Origin: Biomaibacter acetigenes
GTDB taxonomy: Bacteria > Bacillota > Thermosediminibacteria > Thermosediminibacterales > Tepidanaerobacteraceae
DNA: 64,000 bases
NCBI RefSeq assembly: GCF_003691585.1
Contig: NZ_CP033169.1
Span: 3,100,001 to 3,164,000, forward strand
Direction of reading: 5' to 3'
Below the pieces are notes generated by a model. That model was given only the letters and a program-made list of their open reading frames with translations, was not told the DNA's origin and did not search any database. The translations under genes and the position numbers were made by a program. Below, piece after piece: positions 44,379 through 55,574 of this stretch. Positions within the stretch are counted from its first letter, which is position 1. Every line of letters begins with the position of its first letter.

Positions 44379-45431
44379 TCATTTCATCATTTTTTGCTTT
44401 ATAAATTCCGCCCTGCTCAGATCCCTTTCCATGGGTGAAAGGGTCTTGCCGGATACTTCCTGAATATAGGCTGGCCCTGTTATGATAAACAATTGATTCA
44501 CATCACCCGGTTTGATATTTTTTATGATGCCCATGTCAACGCCCAGCCTTACATCAGAGATATAGGCCAAGGCCTCCTCGGAACTTATGAGTCTGGCATG
44601 GGTCAGCAATCCGTAAGATCTCAAAATCTTGTCCTCTACGCGTATCCTTGCCTCACCCGACAGGTTCTGGCGGGCTTTGCGCTCGCTGGTTATTATCTGG
44701 CGGGCAACTCCTATGAGATTTTGTATGATGTCTTCTTCGGATTTGCCAAGGGTTATCTGGTTAGATATCTGGTACAGGTTGCCATTGGCCTGGGTTCCCT
44801 CCCCGTAGAGCCCCCGTACCACCAGGCCCAGTTGGGTTATGGTGGAAAAAATCTGCCCGATTTGATTCATCATGGTGAGCACGGGGAGATGCATCATCAC
44901 CGATGCCCTGATGCCGGTGCCTACATTGGTGGGACATGCCGTAAGGTACCCGATCTTTTCGTCAAAGGCAAAATCCAGTTTTTCTTCCAGCACATCATCC
45001 ACCTTGCTGGCCAGGTCATACGCTTTTTCGGGATCCAGCCCCGGAAACACCGTCTGTATCCTCAGGTGGTCTTCCTCATTTATCATTATACTGAGGGTTT
45101 TATCCTGGTTTATAATGGCGGCCCCTTTTTTTGAGGCTGAAAGGTCTGGACTGATAAGATGCATTTCCACCATCATTTTCCTTTGTTCCTGGGAAAGGTT
45201 ATCCAGGATATAAAGTTCGGCATTCCGGGAAAGTACCGGGTTGGCTCTGAAGGCATCATAAACTTCATTGATGATCTCCCTTGCCCTGGATTCCGAAAGG
45301 AGATGAGGAAAGGGAACATCCTTCAGGTTACGGGCAAGTCTGACCCTGCTGCTTATGACAATATCGCAGTCAGGGCCCGGGGAATTAATCCAGTTGATGC
45401 GGGAAGGGTCCATGAGTTCATTTATTCCCAT
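44379..45431 (-). CDS. mcsB: protein-arginine kinase McsB
   Basis: 350 residues, guanido-kinase fold. Phosphorylates arginines to mark proteins for ClpCP and to inactivate CtsR. Motifs: [39 protein letters not shown] (catalytic Cys) and [19 protein letters not shown]. Requires McsA, encoded just upstream. Confidence 0.96.
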   Translation of the reverse strand: MGINELMDPSRINWINSPGPDCDIVISSRVRLARNLKDVPFPHLLSESRAREIINEVYDAFRANPVLSRNAELYILDNLSQEQRKMMVEMHLISPDLSASKKGAAIINQDKTLSIMINEEDHLRIQTVFPGLDPEKAYDLASKVDDVLEEKLDFAFDEKIGYLTACPTNVGTGIRASVMMHLPVLTMMNQIGQIFSTITQLGLVVRGLYGEGTQANGNLYQISNQITLGKSEEDIIQNLIGVARQIITSERKARQNLSGEARIRVEDKILRSYGLLTHARLISSEEALAYISDVRLGVDMGIIKNIKPGDVNQLFIITGPAYIQEVSGKTLSPMERDLSRAEFIKQKMMK

Positions 45432-45442
45432 TCCTCCACCTC

Positions 45443-45973
45443 CTATTCCTTATTTTTCTTTTGTTCTATTTCTTTTATTCTATCCCTGATCACGGCCGCC
45501 CTCTCATACTCCTCGGCATTGATGGCTTCCTGCAGCTCCCTTTTCAACCGGTTTATTTCATTTCTTAACCTTATCTCACTGCCGCTGCGGTGAGGCACCT
45601 TGCCCACATGGTAGGTCTTGCCATGGATTCTCCTGAGCATGGGGTCCAATTGCCCTTTAAAGGCATCATAGCAGTTGCTGCACCCGAAGCGCCCGGTCTC
45701 GGTGAACCTGGGGAAGGTCAAGCCGCAGCGGTCACACTTTAGCTCATCGGATTTTTGCCTGACCTGCTGAGGTTCTTCGAAAAAGCTGGATAAGAGTTTT
45801 CCCAGGGAAAATCCGGGAACATCGTCAAAATCAAAGGGATTCATACCCATGGAAAATCCAAGGTGTTTTTGCCTGGCACATTCCTCACAAAGATGCATCT
45901 GAGTTTTTTCGCCGTTCACTATTTTTGTGATATGGACGGTAGCGGGCCTCATATTACATTCCTGGCATATCAT
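45443..45973 (-). CDS. mcsA: McsA, activator of McsB with UVR motif
   Basis: 176 residues. Zinc-binding CxxC pairs: MICQECNM, CEECARQ, CDRCGLTFP and GCSNCYD. C-terminal UVR motif (LKRELQEAINAEEYERAAVIRDRIKEIE). The ATG touches the ctsR stop at 45973. Confidence 0.94.
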   Translation of the reverse strand: MICQECNMRPATVHITKIVNGEKTQMHLCEECARQKHLGFSMGMNPFDFDDVPGFSLGKLLSSFFEEPQQVRQKSDELKCDRCGLTFPRFTETGRFGCSNCYDAFKGQLDPMLRRIHGKTYHVGKVPHRSGSEIRLRNEINRLKRELQEAINAEEYERAAVIRDRIKEIEQKKNKE

Positions 45974-46458
45974 TATAATTCTCCCCCTTTCCTGGCTTCA
46001 AAATCCATAATCGCGGTAATTATAGCCTTTAATATCCTGGCCCTCAGCTTATCCCTCTCGGGAAGGGCAATAGCCAGATTATACCGGTTTATGGCCGCAT
46101 TGAGGATTTCCCTTTCCCGGTCGCTTATAATCCCCTCTTCTTTGAGTCTTGCTATGATAGCCCGGGCTTCCGAGCCCGAAATGGAGTCTCCTATATATTC
46201 TATGATTTCTTTTAAGAATTCATCTTCTCTTATTTTTAACTTTTTAATGCGGATGTATCCTCCCCCGCCCCGGCGGCTCTCCACAAAATATCCCCTTTCC
46301 ATGGTAAAGCGGGTGGTCAGCACATAATTTATCTGAGAGGGTGCGCACCGGAACCGGTTTGCCATCTCGTTTCTCTGTATCTCCAGTATGCCTCCGGGCA
46401 TTTCCCGGAACATGTCTTTTATAAAATCTTCGATGAGGTCTGCAAGATTGGGCATCAA
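45973..46458 (-). CDS. ctsR: heat-shock repressor CtsR
   Basis: 161 residues. Winged-helix DNA-binding N-domain (EIQRNEMANRFRCAPSQINYVL), glycine-rich wing with RRGGGGYIRI, helical C-domain. Represses clp genes and its own operon at low temperature. A CtsR-like box lies at 46478-46494. Confidence 0.95.
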   Translation of the reverse strand: MMPNLADLIEDFIKDMFREMPGGILEIQRNEMANRFRCAPSQINYVLTTRFTMERGYFVESRRGGGGYIRIKKLKIREDEFLKEIIEYIGDSISGSEARAIIARLKEEGIISDREREILNAAINRYNLAIALPERDKLRARILKAIITAIMDFEARKGGEL

Positions 46459-46477
46459 ATTCCCCCTCTCTTAATAA

Positions 46478-46494
46478 TTTGACTTTTCCTGACC
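46478..46494 (-). promoter_or_regulatory. CtsR operator
   Basis: Minus-strand GGTCAGG AAA AGTCAAA: two direct heptads like the consensus RGTCAAA-NAN-RGTCAAA with two mismatches. It lies between the -10 and the ctsR start. Confidence 0.7.
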
Positions 46495-46503
46495 TTTAAT
46501 TAT

Positions 46504-46532
46504 ATTATATTTTACTTTAGAAAATTTTGCAA
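46504..46532 (-). promoter_or_regulatory. ctsR operon promoter
   Basis: Minus-strand TTGCAA (46532-46527), 17 bp, TATAAT (46509-46504). Confidence 0.75.
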
Positions 46533-46561
46533 GGCCTTTCATAAATTTCTTTTGAGAAATT

Positions 46562-46597
46562 TGAGTCAGAGAACCGTCCCCTGACTCACTGACTCAA
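46562..46597. repeat. GAGTCAG-type hairpin repeat
   Basis: TGAGTCAGAGAACC, GTCCCCTGACTCA and an extra CTGACTCA. Same family as 29883-29957 and 56085. Confidence 0.75.
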
Positions 46598-46607
46598 CTG
46601 TAAAGTA

Positions 46608-46640
46608 AAATAAGAGGGAGGCGTGAGCTTCTCCCTCTGT
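46608..46640 (-). terminator. terminator after the small gene at 46647
   Basis: GAGGGAG (46614-46620) and CTCCCTC (46631-46637) form the stem; T-rich tract follows on the minus strand. Confidence 0.75.
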
Positions 46641-46646
46641 GAAAGT

Positions 46647-46895
46647 CTATTTTTTGCTGCCCTTCCTTTTTTCCCCGCCTGTGATTTCTTCCGAAATCTC
46701 AATGAGGCGGTTGGTCCTTTCTTCCTGTTCTTCGGAAGAGGTCCACCCCATAAGGCTGGGGATAATCTCGCCATACATGGTGTCATCCATCAATTCATCT
46801 TCTAGTAGGCTATCTACCTTCTTCTTGTGAATATCTTCCACCCGGTCCGGCGTATGACCCACCCGGATCTTCGGGGGTCTTGGAGCCTTTGCCAT
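46647..46895 (-). CDS. small hydrophilic protein of unknown function
   Basis: 82 residues from the ATG at 46895, which follows GGGAGG. Charged, no membrane segment: a basic proline-containing N-terminus (MAKAPRPPKIRVGHTPDRVE), acidic middle (SLLEDELMDD) and a basic tail (GGEKRKGSKK). I do not recognise the family. It lies between the EF-G paralogue and ctsR and has its own terminator. Confidence 0.65.
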   Translation of the reverse strand: MAKAPRPPKIRVGHTPDRVEDIHKKKVDSLLEDELMDDTMYGEIIPSLMGWTSSEEQEERTNRLIEISEEITGGEKRKGSKK

Positions 46896-47006
46896 AATAT
46901 GTCCTCCCTTTCGAATAATTTGCCCGCCCTTCAGGGTCATTCATATTTAGTTTTCTCCTAAAGTAAAGGCTTAATTACCGAAAGGGATAGGAACATTCTG
47001 GCAAAA

Positions 47007-49079
47007 TTAACCCGCAGCCTGGTTTGCTTCCTCTATTATTTTTTCCGCCAGCTGGGCTGGAACTTCCTCATAATGGCTGAACTTTGAGGTGAAGGAACCC
47101 CGGCCCTGGGTCATGGAGCGAAGGTCTGTGGCATAGCGGAACATTTCCGCCATGGGCGCCTGAGCCTTTATATGCTGCATGCCATCTTTGGGCTCCATGC
47201 CCATTATCCTGCCCCTGCGCTTGTTGAGGTCCCCTATGATGTCTCCCATGTAGCTCTCGGGCACCACCACCTCTATATCCATGATGGGCTCCAGCAGCAC
47301 CGGCTTTGCCTGGGAAGTACCTTTCTTGAAGGCCATGGAAGCCGCAATCTTGAAGGCCATTTCCGAGGAGTCCACCGGATGGAAGGAACCATCATAGAGG
47401 ATGGCCTTCACGCCCACCACAGGATAGCCTGCCAGTTCGCCTGCTTTAAGGGATTCTCTTATGCCCTTTTCCACAGCAGGAATATATTGCTTTGGCACGG
47501 CGCCGCCGAATATCTTGTCTTCAAACTCGAAACCATCTTCCGACTCCAGAGGTTGAAGCTCCAGCCACACATGCCCATACTGGCCGCGGCCACCACTCTG
47601 TTTCTTATGCTTGCCTTCCACCTTGACGGTGGCCCTTATGGTTTCCCGGTATGGAACCTTGGGTATATCCAGCAGGACTTCTGTGCCGAATTTATTGGCC
47701 AGTTTTCCTGCCAGCACCTCCAGGTGAATCTCGCCCATCCCGGAAACCAGAAGCTGGCCGGTTTCAGTGTTCTTGATAACTTCAAAGGTCCTGTCTTCTT
47801 CCATGAGCCTGGTTAAGCCTGCTGAGATTTTTTCCTCATCACCCTGGGACTTGGGCTGGACAGCCATCGAAAGTACGGGCCTGGGGAAGTCTATGCCCGA
47901 AAGCACCACAGGATGGTCCTTATCCGTCAGGGTATCGTTGGTGGAGGTATACTGGAGTTTAGCCACGGCGGCGATATCGCCGGCCACCACTTCTGCCACA
48001 TTTTCCTGTTTCTTGCCTTTCATGATATACAGCTGGCCGATTTTTTCGTTTTCGCCTTTGGTGGCATTATATACCGTAGAATCGGATTGCAGCTTTCCGG
48101 AAAATACTTTGAAAATGGTCAATTTACCCACATAGGGGTCCGCCATGGTTTTAAACACCAGGGCTGACAGCGGCGCATCCAACTTGCATTCCCTTATCTC
48201 TTCGCTGTTTGTAACAGGATTTACACCTTTTTCTACCGCCCTGTCCTGGGGAGAAGGCATATAATCGCAGATGGTGTCCATGAGAAGGCTGATACCTTTA
48301 TTCGTAAGGGCGGAACCACAGAGTATCGGGTAAATCTGGCCGCTCAGCACGCCTTTGCGGAGGCCTTTCTGTATCTCCTCCTCACTCAATTCCTCTCCTT
48401 CCAGGTATTTGGTCAAAAGGTCGTCATCGGTCTCGGCCACGGCTTCCACCAGCATGGAACGGTAATTTTCCATATCGGCCTTGAGTTCTTCGGGTATGGG
48501 GCACTCCTTAACACCCTTGCCCTCAAAGGTGTATGCTTTCTGGTGCACTATGTCCACCACGCCCTTGAAATTGGCCTCGGCTCCTATGGGCAGCTGGAAG
48601 GGCACGGCCTTCTGGCCGAAAAATTGCCGGATCTGGTCAAGCACCTTGTAGAAGTTGGCATTTTCACGATCCATTTTATTTATGAAAAAAATGTGGGGCA
48701 AACCTGCTTCACTGGCAAATTTTTGAACCTGCTCGGTACCGACTTCGACGCCCGATACCGCACATGTCACTATAATACCGCTTTCCACCACACGGATGGC
48801 GCTCTTTACTTCGCCTACAAAATCGAAGTAACCCGGAGTGTCCAGTATATTTATTTTATTATTCTTCCACTCACATGGGGCAAATGCCGTGGAAATGGAG
48901 ATCCTTCTTTTGATTTCTTCTGGATCGAAATCACAGGTAGTGTTCCCCTCATCTATTTTCCCAAGGCGGTCTATGGCTCCCGATGTGTAAAGCATGGCTT
49001 CGGCGAGGGATGTTTTTCCGGATCCACTGTGGGCAAGCAAGCCTACGTTTCTTATCATGTCACTTTTGTAGTTTTTCAA
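47007..49079 (-). CDS. elongation factor G-like GTPase (EF-G paralogue)
   Basis: 690 residues. G1 AHSGSGKT, G3 DTPGYFDFVGE, G4 NKMD, then the five EF-G domains, including domain IV with GRGQYGHVWLELQP. The G1 form with Ser (SGSGKT) and G3 DTPGYFDF are typical of the second EF-G-like subfamily, not of the str-operon FusA. Its role in translocation or recycling is uncertain. TTG start after AGGAGG. The 317-bp interval upstream (49080-49396) holds only AT-rich sequence and repeat locus L. Confidence 0.9.
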   Translation of the reverse strand: MKNYKSDMIRNVGLLAHSGSGKTSLAEAMLYTSGAIDRLGKIDEGNTTCDFDPEEIKRRISISTAFAPCEWKNNKINILDTPGYFDFVGEVKSAIRVVESGIIVTCAVSGVEVGTEQVQKFASEAGLPHIFFINKMDRENANFYKVLDQIRQFFGQKAVPFQLPIGAEANFKGVVDIVHQKAYTFEGKGVKECPIPEELKADMENYRSMLVEAVAETDDDLLTKYLEGEELSEEEIQKGLRKGVLSGQIYPILCGSALTNKGISLLMDTICDYMPSPQDRAVEKGVNPVTNSEEIRECKLDAPLSALVFKTMADPYVGKLTIFKVFSGKLQSDSTVYNATKGENEKIGQLYIMKGKKQENVAEVVAGDIAAVAKLQYTSTNDTLTDKDHPVVLSGIDFPRPVLSMAVQPKSQGDEEKISAGLTRLMEEDRTFEVIKNTETGQLLVSGMGEIHLEVLAGKLANKFGTEVLLDIPKVPYRETIRATVKVEGKHKKQSGGRGQYGHVWLELQPLESEDGFEFEDKIFGGAVPKQYIPAVEKGIRESLKAGELAGYPVVGVKAILYDGSFHPVDSSEMAFKIAASMAFKKGTSQAKPVLLEPIMDIEVVVPESYMGDIIGDLNKRRGRIMGMEPKDGMQHIKAQAPMAEMFRYATDLRSMTQGRGSFTSKFSHYEEVPAQLAEKIIEEANQAAG

Positions 49080-49304
49080 ACCTGATCTCCTCCTTATAGT
49101 TACTACGGAAATTTTTTTGAATTAATTTTATTATATTTATTCTACTTTGATTCTACTTTTTCCTGCTTAATTTTATTTACAAATATTATATTTATTGGCA
49201 CAAAAAGTCCTTTTCCTGGAATTAGTTTGCCATTTTTTTGTTTTTATATCCATGTAATTCAATGAGTTAAAACCTTTTCCGCTTTCGGGCCATTAAGGCC
49301 CTCG

Positions 49305-49396
49305 GTCTCAGATTCATGCTTCATGCTTCATATAATAAAAGGATTTGCCTTTTTCGGCAAATCCTTCTTAATCTGACTTCCGGCCTCTGACCTCCG

Positions 49397-49398
<2 letters not shown>
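49305..49398 (-). repeat. heptamer/hairpin element (locus L) at the guaB stop
   Basis: Minus strand: the guaB stop TAA then CGGAGGT CAGAGGC CGGAAGT CAGATTAAG, centre GGATTTGCC GAAAAA GGCAAATCC, then a diverged arm (ATTCATGCTTCATGCTTCAT on plus). Probably also serves as the guaB terminator. Confidence 0.85.
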
Positions 49399-50930
<1,532 letters not shown>

Positions 50931-50978
50931 CTGTGTCAGGGTTGAGTTCTCTTGACACATGTTTTGGTTGAAATATTC

Positions 50979-51006
50979 TTGTAAAAACCGGAAATTGTGC
51001 TATAAT
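50979..51006 (+). promoter_or_regulatory. promoter of the riboswitch-GDT1 transcript
   Basis: TTGTAA (50979-50984), 16 bp, TATAAT (51001-51006). The transcript would begin in the family-C repeat copy at 51015-51043. Confidence 0.7.
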
Positions 51007-51094
51007 ATACATAGTTGATTCCAGTATAAAAGTCGCTTTCTACCGGGATTTGGCCCGGCAGAGGAGTTATTTTATATCCTTGAATCAGTTAATT

Positions 51095-51260
51095 TACCAT
51101 GCGATAAAGGGGAGTAGTTCAGGGCTTTGAGCCTTCTGAAAGCTCAACATGCTGGCGGCTTAGCCTAAGTTTAGGGTGTGTCGCCTGGGCTTTCACCATA
51201 GTTTTTGGGAATGAGACCTTTATTCCGGTATTTTTTGTCGGAATGAAGGTCTTTTTATTA
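51095..51260 (+). promoter_or_regulatory. yybP-ykoY manganese riboswitch with terminator
   Basis: AAAGGGGAGTAG, TTTGAGCC, GGCGGCTTAGCC and TCGCCTGGGC follow the yybP-ykoY pattern. A terminator with stem GACCTTTATTCCG / CGGAATGAAGGTC and T run (about 51210-51255) comes next. Mn2+ binding should turn on the exporter gene at 51383. Between terminator and gene lies an 8-codon frame (51292-51318, TTG start, GGAGGG upstream). Confidence 0.88.
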
Positions 51261-51382
51261 TACATTTTTTCAAAGAAAGGAGGGCAGTTTATTGATAAGA
51301 AAACGGAAGGCACCATAACAGCGGTCCCGTTTTTAAACCATCTTAAGTTACATAAAAATTTTTTACTGGGGTGAAATTATAA

Positions 51383-51688
51383 ATGAGTTTTATGAAGTTG
51401 TTTTTCATGGCTTTCGGAATGCTTTTTCTGGCTGAAATGGGGGATAAGACCCAGCTGGCGGTATTTACACTAGTAACACAGTATAATAAGCCCCTCCCCA
51501 TTTTCCTGGGAGCATCACTGGCATTAGTAATGGTCACCCTCATCGGGGCTCTCTTTGGAAACCTGGTGGCAAGATATGTTCCAACCGCTCACCTCAAGCT
51601 TATAGCGGGCATATTGTTTGTGGGCATAGGAATTTTCGTACTCCTGGAGGCGGTACCGGACGTCTTGCGGCAGCTGGGCCGGGGATAG
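51383..51688 (+). CDS. half-size GDT1/UPF0016 cation exporter
   Basis: 101 residues with three membrane helices and one EMGDKTQ motif, the cation-binding signature of the UPF0016/GDT1/MneA family. Most family members have two such repeats; this protein has one and must dimerise or pair with another half. Its Mn riboswitch leader indicates manganese efflux. ATG after GGGGTGA. Confidence 0.9.
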   Translation: MSFMKLFFMAFGMLFLAEMGDKTQLAVFTLVTQYNKPLPIFLGASLALVMVTLIGALFGNLVARYVPTAHLKLIAGILFVGIGIFVLLEAVPDVLRQLGRG

Positions 51689-51691
51689 ATA

Positions 51692-51724
51692 AAAGCCCGA
51701 ACGTTAATCTCGTTCGGGCTTTTA
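51692..51724. terminator. bidirectional terminator between GDT1 and macB-like genes
   Basis: AAAAGCCCGAAC, GTTAATCTC, GTTCGGGCTTTT: long perfect stem with A and T tails, serving both converging genes. Confidence 0.9.
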
Positions 51725-51725
51725 T

Positions 51726-52907
51726 CTATTCGTAACGCAGCGCGTCGATAGGTTTTAAATTGCTCGCCTTGTTTGCGGGATAAATGCCGAAGAATACTCC
51801 CACCAGGAGAGAAAAGCTGAAGGCTATCAAAGAAACCGAATAAGTGGGTTTGACGCTTATGTTCATAAGCTTTTCCAGGCCCCAGCTCAAAAAATACCCC
51901 GCGGCGACTCCTATGATTCCGCCGGTGCTGCTCAAGACCAGAGACTCGATAAGAAATTGATTGAGAACATCTCTCTTTCTGGCTCCCAGCGCCTTCCTTA
52001 TGCCTATTTCCCGGGTGCGTTCGGTCACGGATACCAGCATGATGTTCATGATTCCTATGCCGCCCACCAGTAGGGAAATGGCGGCAATTCCCCCGAGCAT
52101 CATGGTCAATGTTTTGGAGGTCTCATTTATTGTATCCAGCATCGCACTTTGATCAAATATCCTGTAAGCATAATTTTCATCTTCGGAACTGACCCTGTAT
52201 ATTTTGCCGAGCTTTGAAGAAATCTCGGCCATCGCCGGAGAGACCGCATCTTTACTTGCGGCCTGTATGTATATAGTTCTCACGCCTCGGATTTGCAAAA
52301 TCCTTTCAGCCACTGTAATGGGGATAAAAACCTGCTCGTCGGTGGAACCCATCATTGAACTGCTTGACTTTAACACGCCGATAACCTTGAAATTGTATCC
52401 TTTGATCTTTATTTCCTGACCTATGGGATCTACAAATCCAAACAGGTCGCCGGCTATCTCTGACCCCAGGACAGCAACTTTCTGGCGCGTGGTCACATCC
52501 GTGGGAACAAAAAATCTGCCGCTTGATACGCCATAGTTTCTGACAGTCAATAAATCCGCATTGGTTCCCTGAAGCTGCACCTGACTATTTTTATTGCCGT
52601 GTTTTACCGTAACATTGTCGGAGATAATCGGCGCCACCCCGCTGATGTAAGGGCTGCTGGAAAATTCCATGGCCTGTTCGTAGCTGAGCGTTGTATTCGT
52701 CCCTCTTCCCATTATGTTTACCGTAAGCAGGTTGGACCCCATGCTCTGGATCTGTTCGGTCACCTTGGAAGTTGTCCCCTGACCGATGGAAACCAGGGCT
52801 ATGACCGATGTCACCCCGATGATAATGCCCAGCATGGTCAAAAAAGAGCGCAGCTTGTTGTCCAGTATGCTTCTGAAGGCAATTTTTATAGTCTGGAGTA
52901 TATCCAT
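51726..52907 (-). CDS. MacB-like ABC transporter permease (FtsX family)
   Basis: 393 residues. One N-terminal TM helix (FRSILDNKLRSFLTMLGIIIG), large extracytoplasmic MacB domain, three C-terminal TM helices with GIMNIMLVSVTERTREIGIRKALGA. Mechanotransmission-type exporter of peptides or drugs. ATG directly follows the ATPase stop. Confidence 0.92.
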   Translation of the reverse strand: MDILQTIKIAFRSILDNKLRSFLTMLGIIIGVTSVIALVSIGQGTTSKVTEQIQSMGSNLLTVNIMGRGTNTTLSYEQAMEFSSSPYISGVAPIISDNVTVKHGNKNSQVQLQGTNADLLTVRNYGVSSGRFFVPTDVTTRQKVAVLGSEIAGDLFGFVDPIGQEIKIKGYNFKVIGVLKSSSSMMGSTDEQVFIPITVAERILQIRGVRTIYIQAASKDAVSPAMAEISSKLGKIYRVSSEDENYAYRIFDQSAMLDTINETSKTLTMMLGGIAAISLLVGGIGIMNIMLVSVTERTREIGIRKALGARKRDVLNQFLIESLVLSSTGGIIGVAAGYFLSWGLEKLMNISVKPTYSVSLIAFSFSLLVGVFFGIYPANKASNLKPIDALRYE

Positions 52908-53591
52908 TTAATTACCCACCTTTTCATCTTTTACTATCTTTCCATCCTGTATGTGCACTTTTCTGTTGGCCTGATTGGCAATATTTATATCGTGCGTTAT
53001 CAGTATTATGGTTTTTCCATTTTGGTTCAATGCCTTCAGTATTTCCATGATTTCGCGGCCTGATCTGGTATCAAGATTCCCTGTCGGTTCATCGGCCAGG
53101 ATAATCGGCGGATCCGCCGACAGAGCCCGGGCTATGGCAACCCTTTGCTGCTGGCCTCCGGAAAGTTCGCTGGGTTTATGATGCAGTCTTTCGCCCAATC
53201 CTACAGCGTTTAGCACTTCTTTTGCCCGGTTTCTTCGATATGCAGTGTTTTTTCCCGCATACATAAGGGGTAGTTCAACATTCTCCAGGGCGGTCAGTTT
53301 GGGAAGCAGATTGAAATTCTGGAACACGAAACCTATACGAAGGTTCCTGATGGCTGCCAGCTCATTGTCGTTTAATTTGGAAACATCCTTCCCTTCAAAC
53401 TCATATTTGCCTTTAGTGGGTGTATCAAGGCACCCGAGAATATTCATGAGCGTGGATTTGCCCGAGCCGGAAGGACCGACAATGGCCACAAATTCGCCTT
53501 CGTCTATTGTCAATGTAACATCGTCAAGCGCATGTACAGCCGTATCTCCCATTTTATATATCTTAAAAACACCTTCCAAACCTATTACCAT
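52908..53591 (-). CDS. MacB-like ABC transporter ATPase
   Basis: 227 residues. Walker [10 protein letters not shown], signature [15 protein letters not shown], Walker [13 protein letters not shown], all as in the LolD/MacB ATPase group. ATG 53591 chosen; upstream residues overlap the fusion-protein gene. Five bases separate it from that gene. Confidence 0.94.
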   Translation of the reverse strand: MVIGLEGVFKIYKMGDTAVHALDDVTLTIDEGEFVAIVGPSGSGKSTLMNILGCLDTPTKGKYEFEGKDVSKLNDNELAAIRNLRIGFVFQNFNLLPKLTALENVELPLMYAGKNTAYRRNRAKEVLNAVGLGERLHHKPSELSGGQQQRVAIARALSADPPIILADEPTGNLDTRSGREIMEILKALNQNGKTIILITHDINIANQANRKVHIQDGKIVKDEKVGN

Positions 53592-53595
53592 TTCA

Positions 53596-55299
53596 TTACC
53601 TCCTCGGCTCTCCCCCCATCGGGATTGGACCCATAAAACCGTTCCGCCTGATGGAACTGCCGGAACTGGAACTTGCAGGCATAAGCACCATATCTCCCTC
53701 ATTCAACCCGCTCACAATTTCGATATATTCGTCATTGTTGATGCCGGTCTTAACTTCGATCATATTCATTGAAAAACGCCTGCTGCCGTTGTTATTGTTG
53801 TTGTTATTATTGCCGTTATTGCTGTAATTACCACTATTGCCGTTCTTATTATTTTTGCCTGTGTTGCCCTGGGCGCCTGAATTTTCACTTCTTACGGGGA
53901 TGACATAACTTTTGCCGTTTTGCTGCTGTATGGCCGCAATGGGCAGCATCAATACATTTTGCTTTTTGGCCACGGTAAGTTCCGCGTCCACCGTCATCCC
54001 TGCCTTAAGCTTTGGAGTCTTATCCATCGTTACAGTTACATCAAAAGTAGCAACATTGTTCTGACTTTTTCCCTCATCGGCAATATTTTCCACTTTTCCT
54101 TCAAAAACTTCTCCCGGCACCGCATCTGAAGTAATCTTGACGGGCATGCCCAATTCAACTTTATTTATATCAAGTTCATCGATAGACAGAACAACCTGCA
54201 TTTTAGAATAATCGACGATAACGGCCGCAGGCTCGCTGGAGGAGCTGCTGCCGGTCGACAGTTTTATAAGGTCGCCCTCCCTGACGTTCTGTTCTATTAT
54301 AGTTCCGTCAATTGGAGCATAAACCAAAAGATTTCCCTTGTCTTTCAATCTGGATTGCAGATCAAGCTCTGCCTGCTGCAATGCCAATTGCTGCTTCTCG
54401 ATATTGGAGTCTATATCTTCCTCATCCAGAGAAAAAAGTTTCTGACCTTTTTTAACCGTATCTCCTTCATCAATATACACTTCTTTAACCTTTGAAGATA
54501 TTTCGGGCTTGATTTCCACCGTGTCAAGGGGTTCAACGGGGACCTGCTCCAATCCCTGCTCTTTTCCGTCACCGGTAATTATGTAGACTTGAGTCAGCCT
54601 GTTTTCTCCTTCAACATAGTAGTTTCCATCCATCTCCACCGTTACATAGTAGTACCTTGCTCCGGTAACCGTAGGTGTTGCAACGCCGTCTACCTTGGTC
54701 ACCTTTCCTTCTACGGAATAAAGGGAATCCAAAAACAGGACTTCCGCTTTTTGTCCAGGCCTAATGTTTTTCAGCTGGGCGGAATTAAAGGGCGCCCGGA
54801 CTTTGGTTTTATTCTGGTTTAAAGTGGTGGCCAGCACGGTGTTCTGGTTTACGGAATCTCCCTGTTTCACATTTAGGGATTTTACAACACCGTCTTCAGG
54901 AGCGTAAATCACGCTTTTCCCTTTTTGTTTTAAAGCCTCGTCCAGATTAATTTTCGCCTGGGCTATCGCAAGCTGGGCTTTTTGCAGACTTATATCCAGC
55001 TGAGGGTCCTCGAGTTCATAAAGCAAATCTCCCTTTTTAACGGTGCTTCCCTCTTGAAAATACACTTTTTTCACGGTACCTTCCACTTTTAAGTTGATTG
55101 TGTCCTGATCCTTAGGCTCAAGTGTGCCGCTTCCCTTGAGCACAACTTCCAGGTCTCCCCTGATCACCCTGGCTATCGACGAAGTTTGTGCAAGAGTCTT
55201 GTTTGAAGAATTATTTCCGCTCCACCATTTGTAACCCGCAAAAATCACCGCAACGATTATAATAAAAACGAGTGCGGCTTTAAATACTTTTTTCTGCAA
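53596..55299 (-). CDS. membrane-fusion/periplasmic adaptor protein (MacA/HlyD-like)
   Basis: 567 residues. N-terminal TM anchor (VFKAALVFIIIVAVIFAGYKW), two lipoyl-like hairpins with helical coiled segments (QLAIAQAKINLDEALKQK and QQLALQQAELDLQSRLKDK), beta-barrel domains, and a C-terminal Asn/Gly-rich low-complexity linker (about 490-520) encoded by repeated AAC/AAT codons. TTG start after GGAGG. First gene of the MacAB-like operon. The doubled lipoyl region makes it longer than usual. Confidence 0.9.
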   Translation of the reverse strand: MQKKVFKAALVFIIIVAVIFAGYKWWSGNNSSNKTLAQTSSIARVIRGDLEVVLKGSGTLEPKDQDTINLKVEGTVKKVYFQEGSTVKKGDLLYELEDPQLDISLQKAQLAIAQAKINLDEALKQKGKSVIYAPEDGVVKSLNVKQGDSVNQNTVLATTLNQNKTKVRAPFNSAQLKNIRPGQKAEVLFLDSLYSVEGKVTKVDGVATPTVTGARYYYVTVEMDGNYYVEGENRLTQVYIITGDGKEQGLEQVPVEPLDTVEIKPEISSKVKEVYIDEGDTVKKGQKLFSLDEEDIDSNIEKQQLALQQAELDLQSRLKDKGNLLVYAPIDGTIIEQNVREGDLIKLSTGSSSSSEPAAVIVDYSKMQVVLSIDELDINKVELGMPVKITSDAVPGEVFEGKVENIADEGKSQNNVATFDVTVTMDKTPKLKAGMTVDAELTVAKKQNVLMLPIAAIQQQNGKSYVIPVRSENSGAQGNTGKNNKNGNSGNYSNNGNNNNNNNNGSRRFSMNMIEVKTGINNDEYIEIVSGLNEGDMVLMPASSSSGSSIRRNGFMGPIPMGGEPRR

Positions 55300-55386
55300 T
55301 GGCTTTAACCTCCATTCATTAAATCTTCAAAAATGACTTTAGTCTTATTTTAGTATACCATTTATTGGTGATAAATCGGTGAGAAA

Positions 55387-55409
55387 AATCTTAAGAATTT
55401 CTTAAGATT
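55387..55409. promoter_or_regulatory. 23-bp palindrome upstream of the MacAB-like operon
   Basis: Arms AATCTTAAGAA and TTCTTAAGATT around a single base, a perfect inverted repeat about 90 bp before the start codon. Candidate operator or response-regulator site. The rest of 55300-55544 shows only a weak -10-like TATACT at 55355-55360 (minus). Confidence 0.6.
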
Positions 55410-55541
55410 GATTTTTTTTAACCAAATCCTTTTACAGGAGGCTCTGTTGCTATTATCGCAGAAAGTATCTTAATATTCAATAAGTGATTGCTTGGCACCA
55501 TATTCCGATATTCGTTATAGTCATAGGCTGTGGTAGAAAAA

Positions 55542-55572
55542 AGCAAAAGTCCGGATTAGCCGGACTTTTAAT
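55542..55572 (-). terminator. terminator after the Rpn-like fragment
   Basis: AAAAGTCCGG, ATTA, CCGGACTTTT, symmetric stem with T tails. Confidence 0.85.
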
Positions 55573-55574
55573 TA

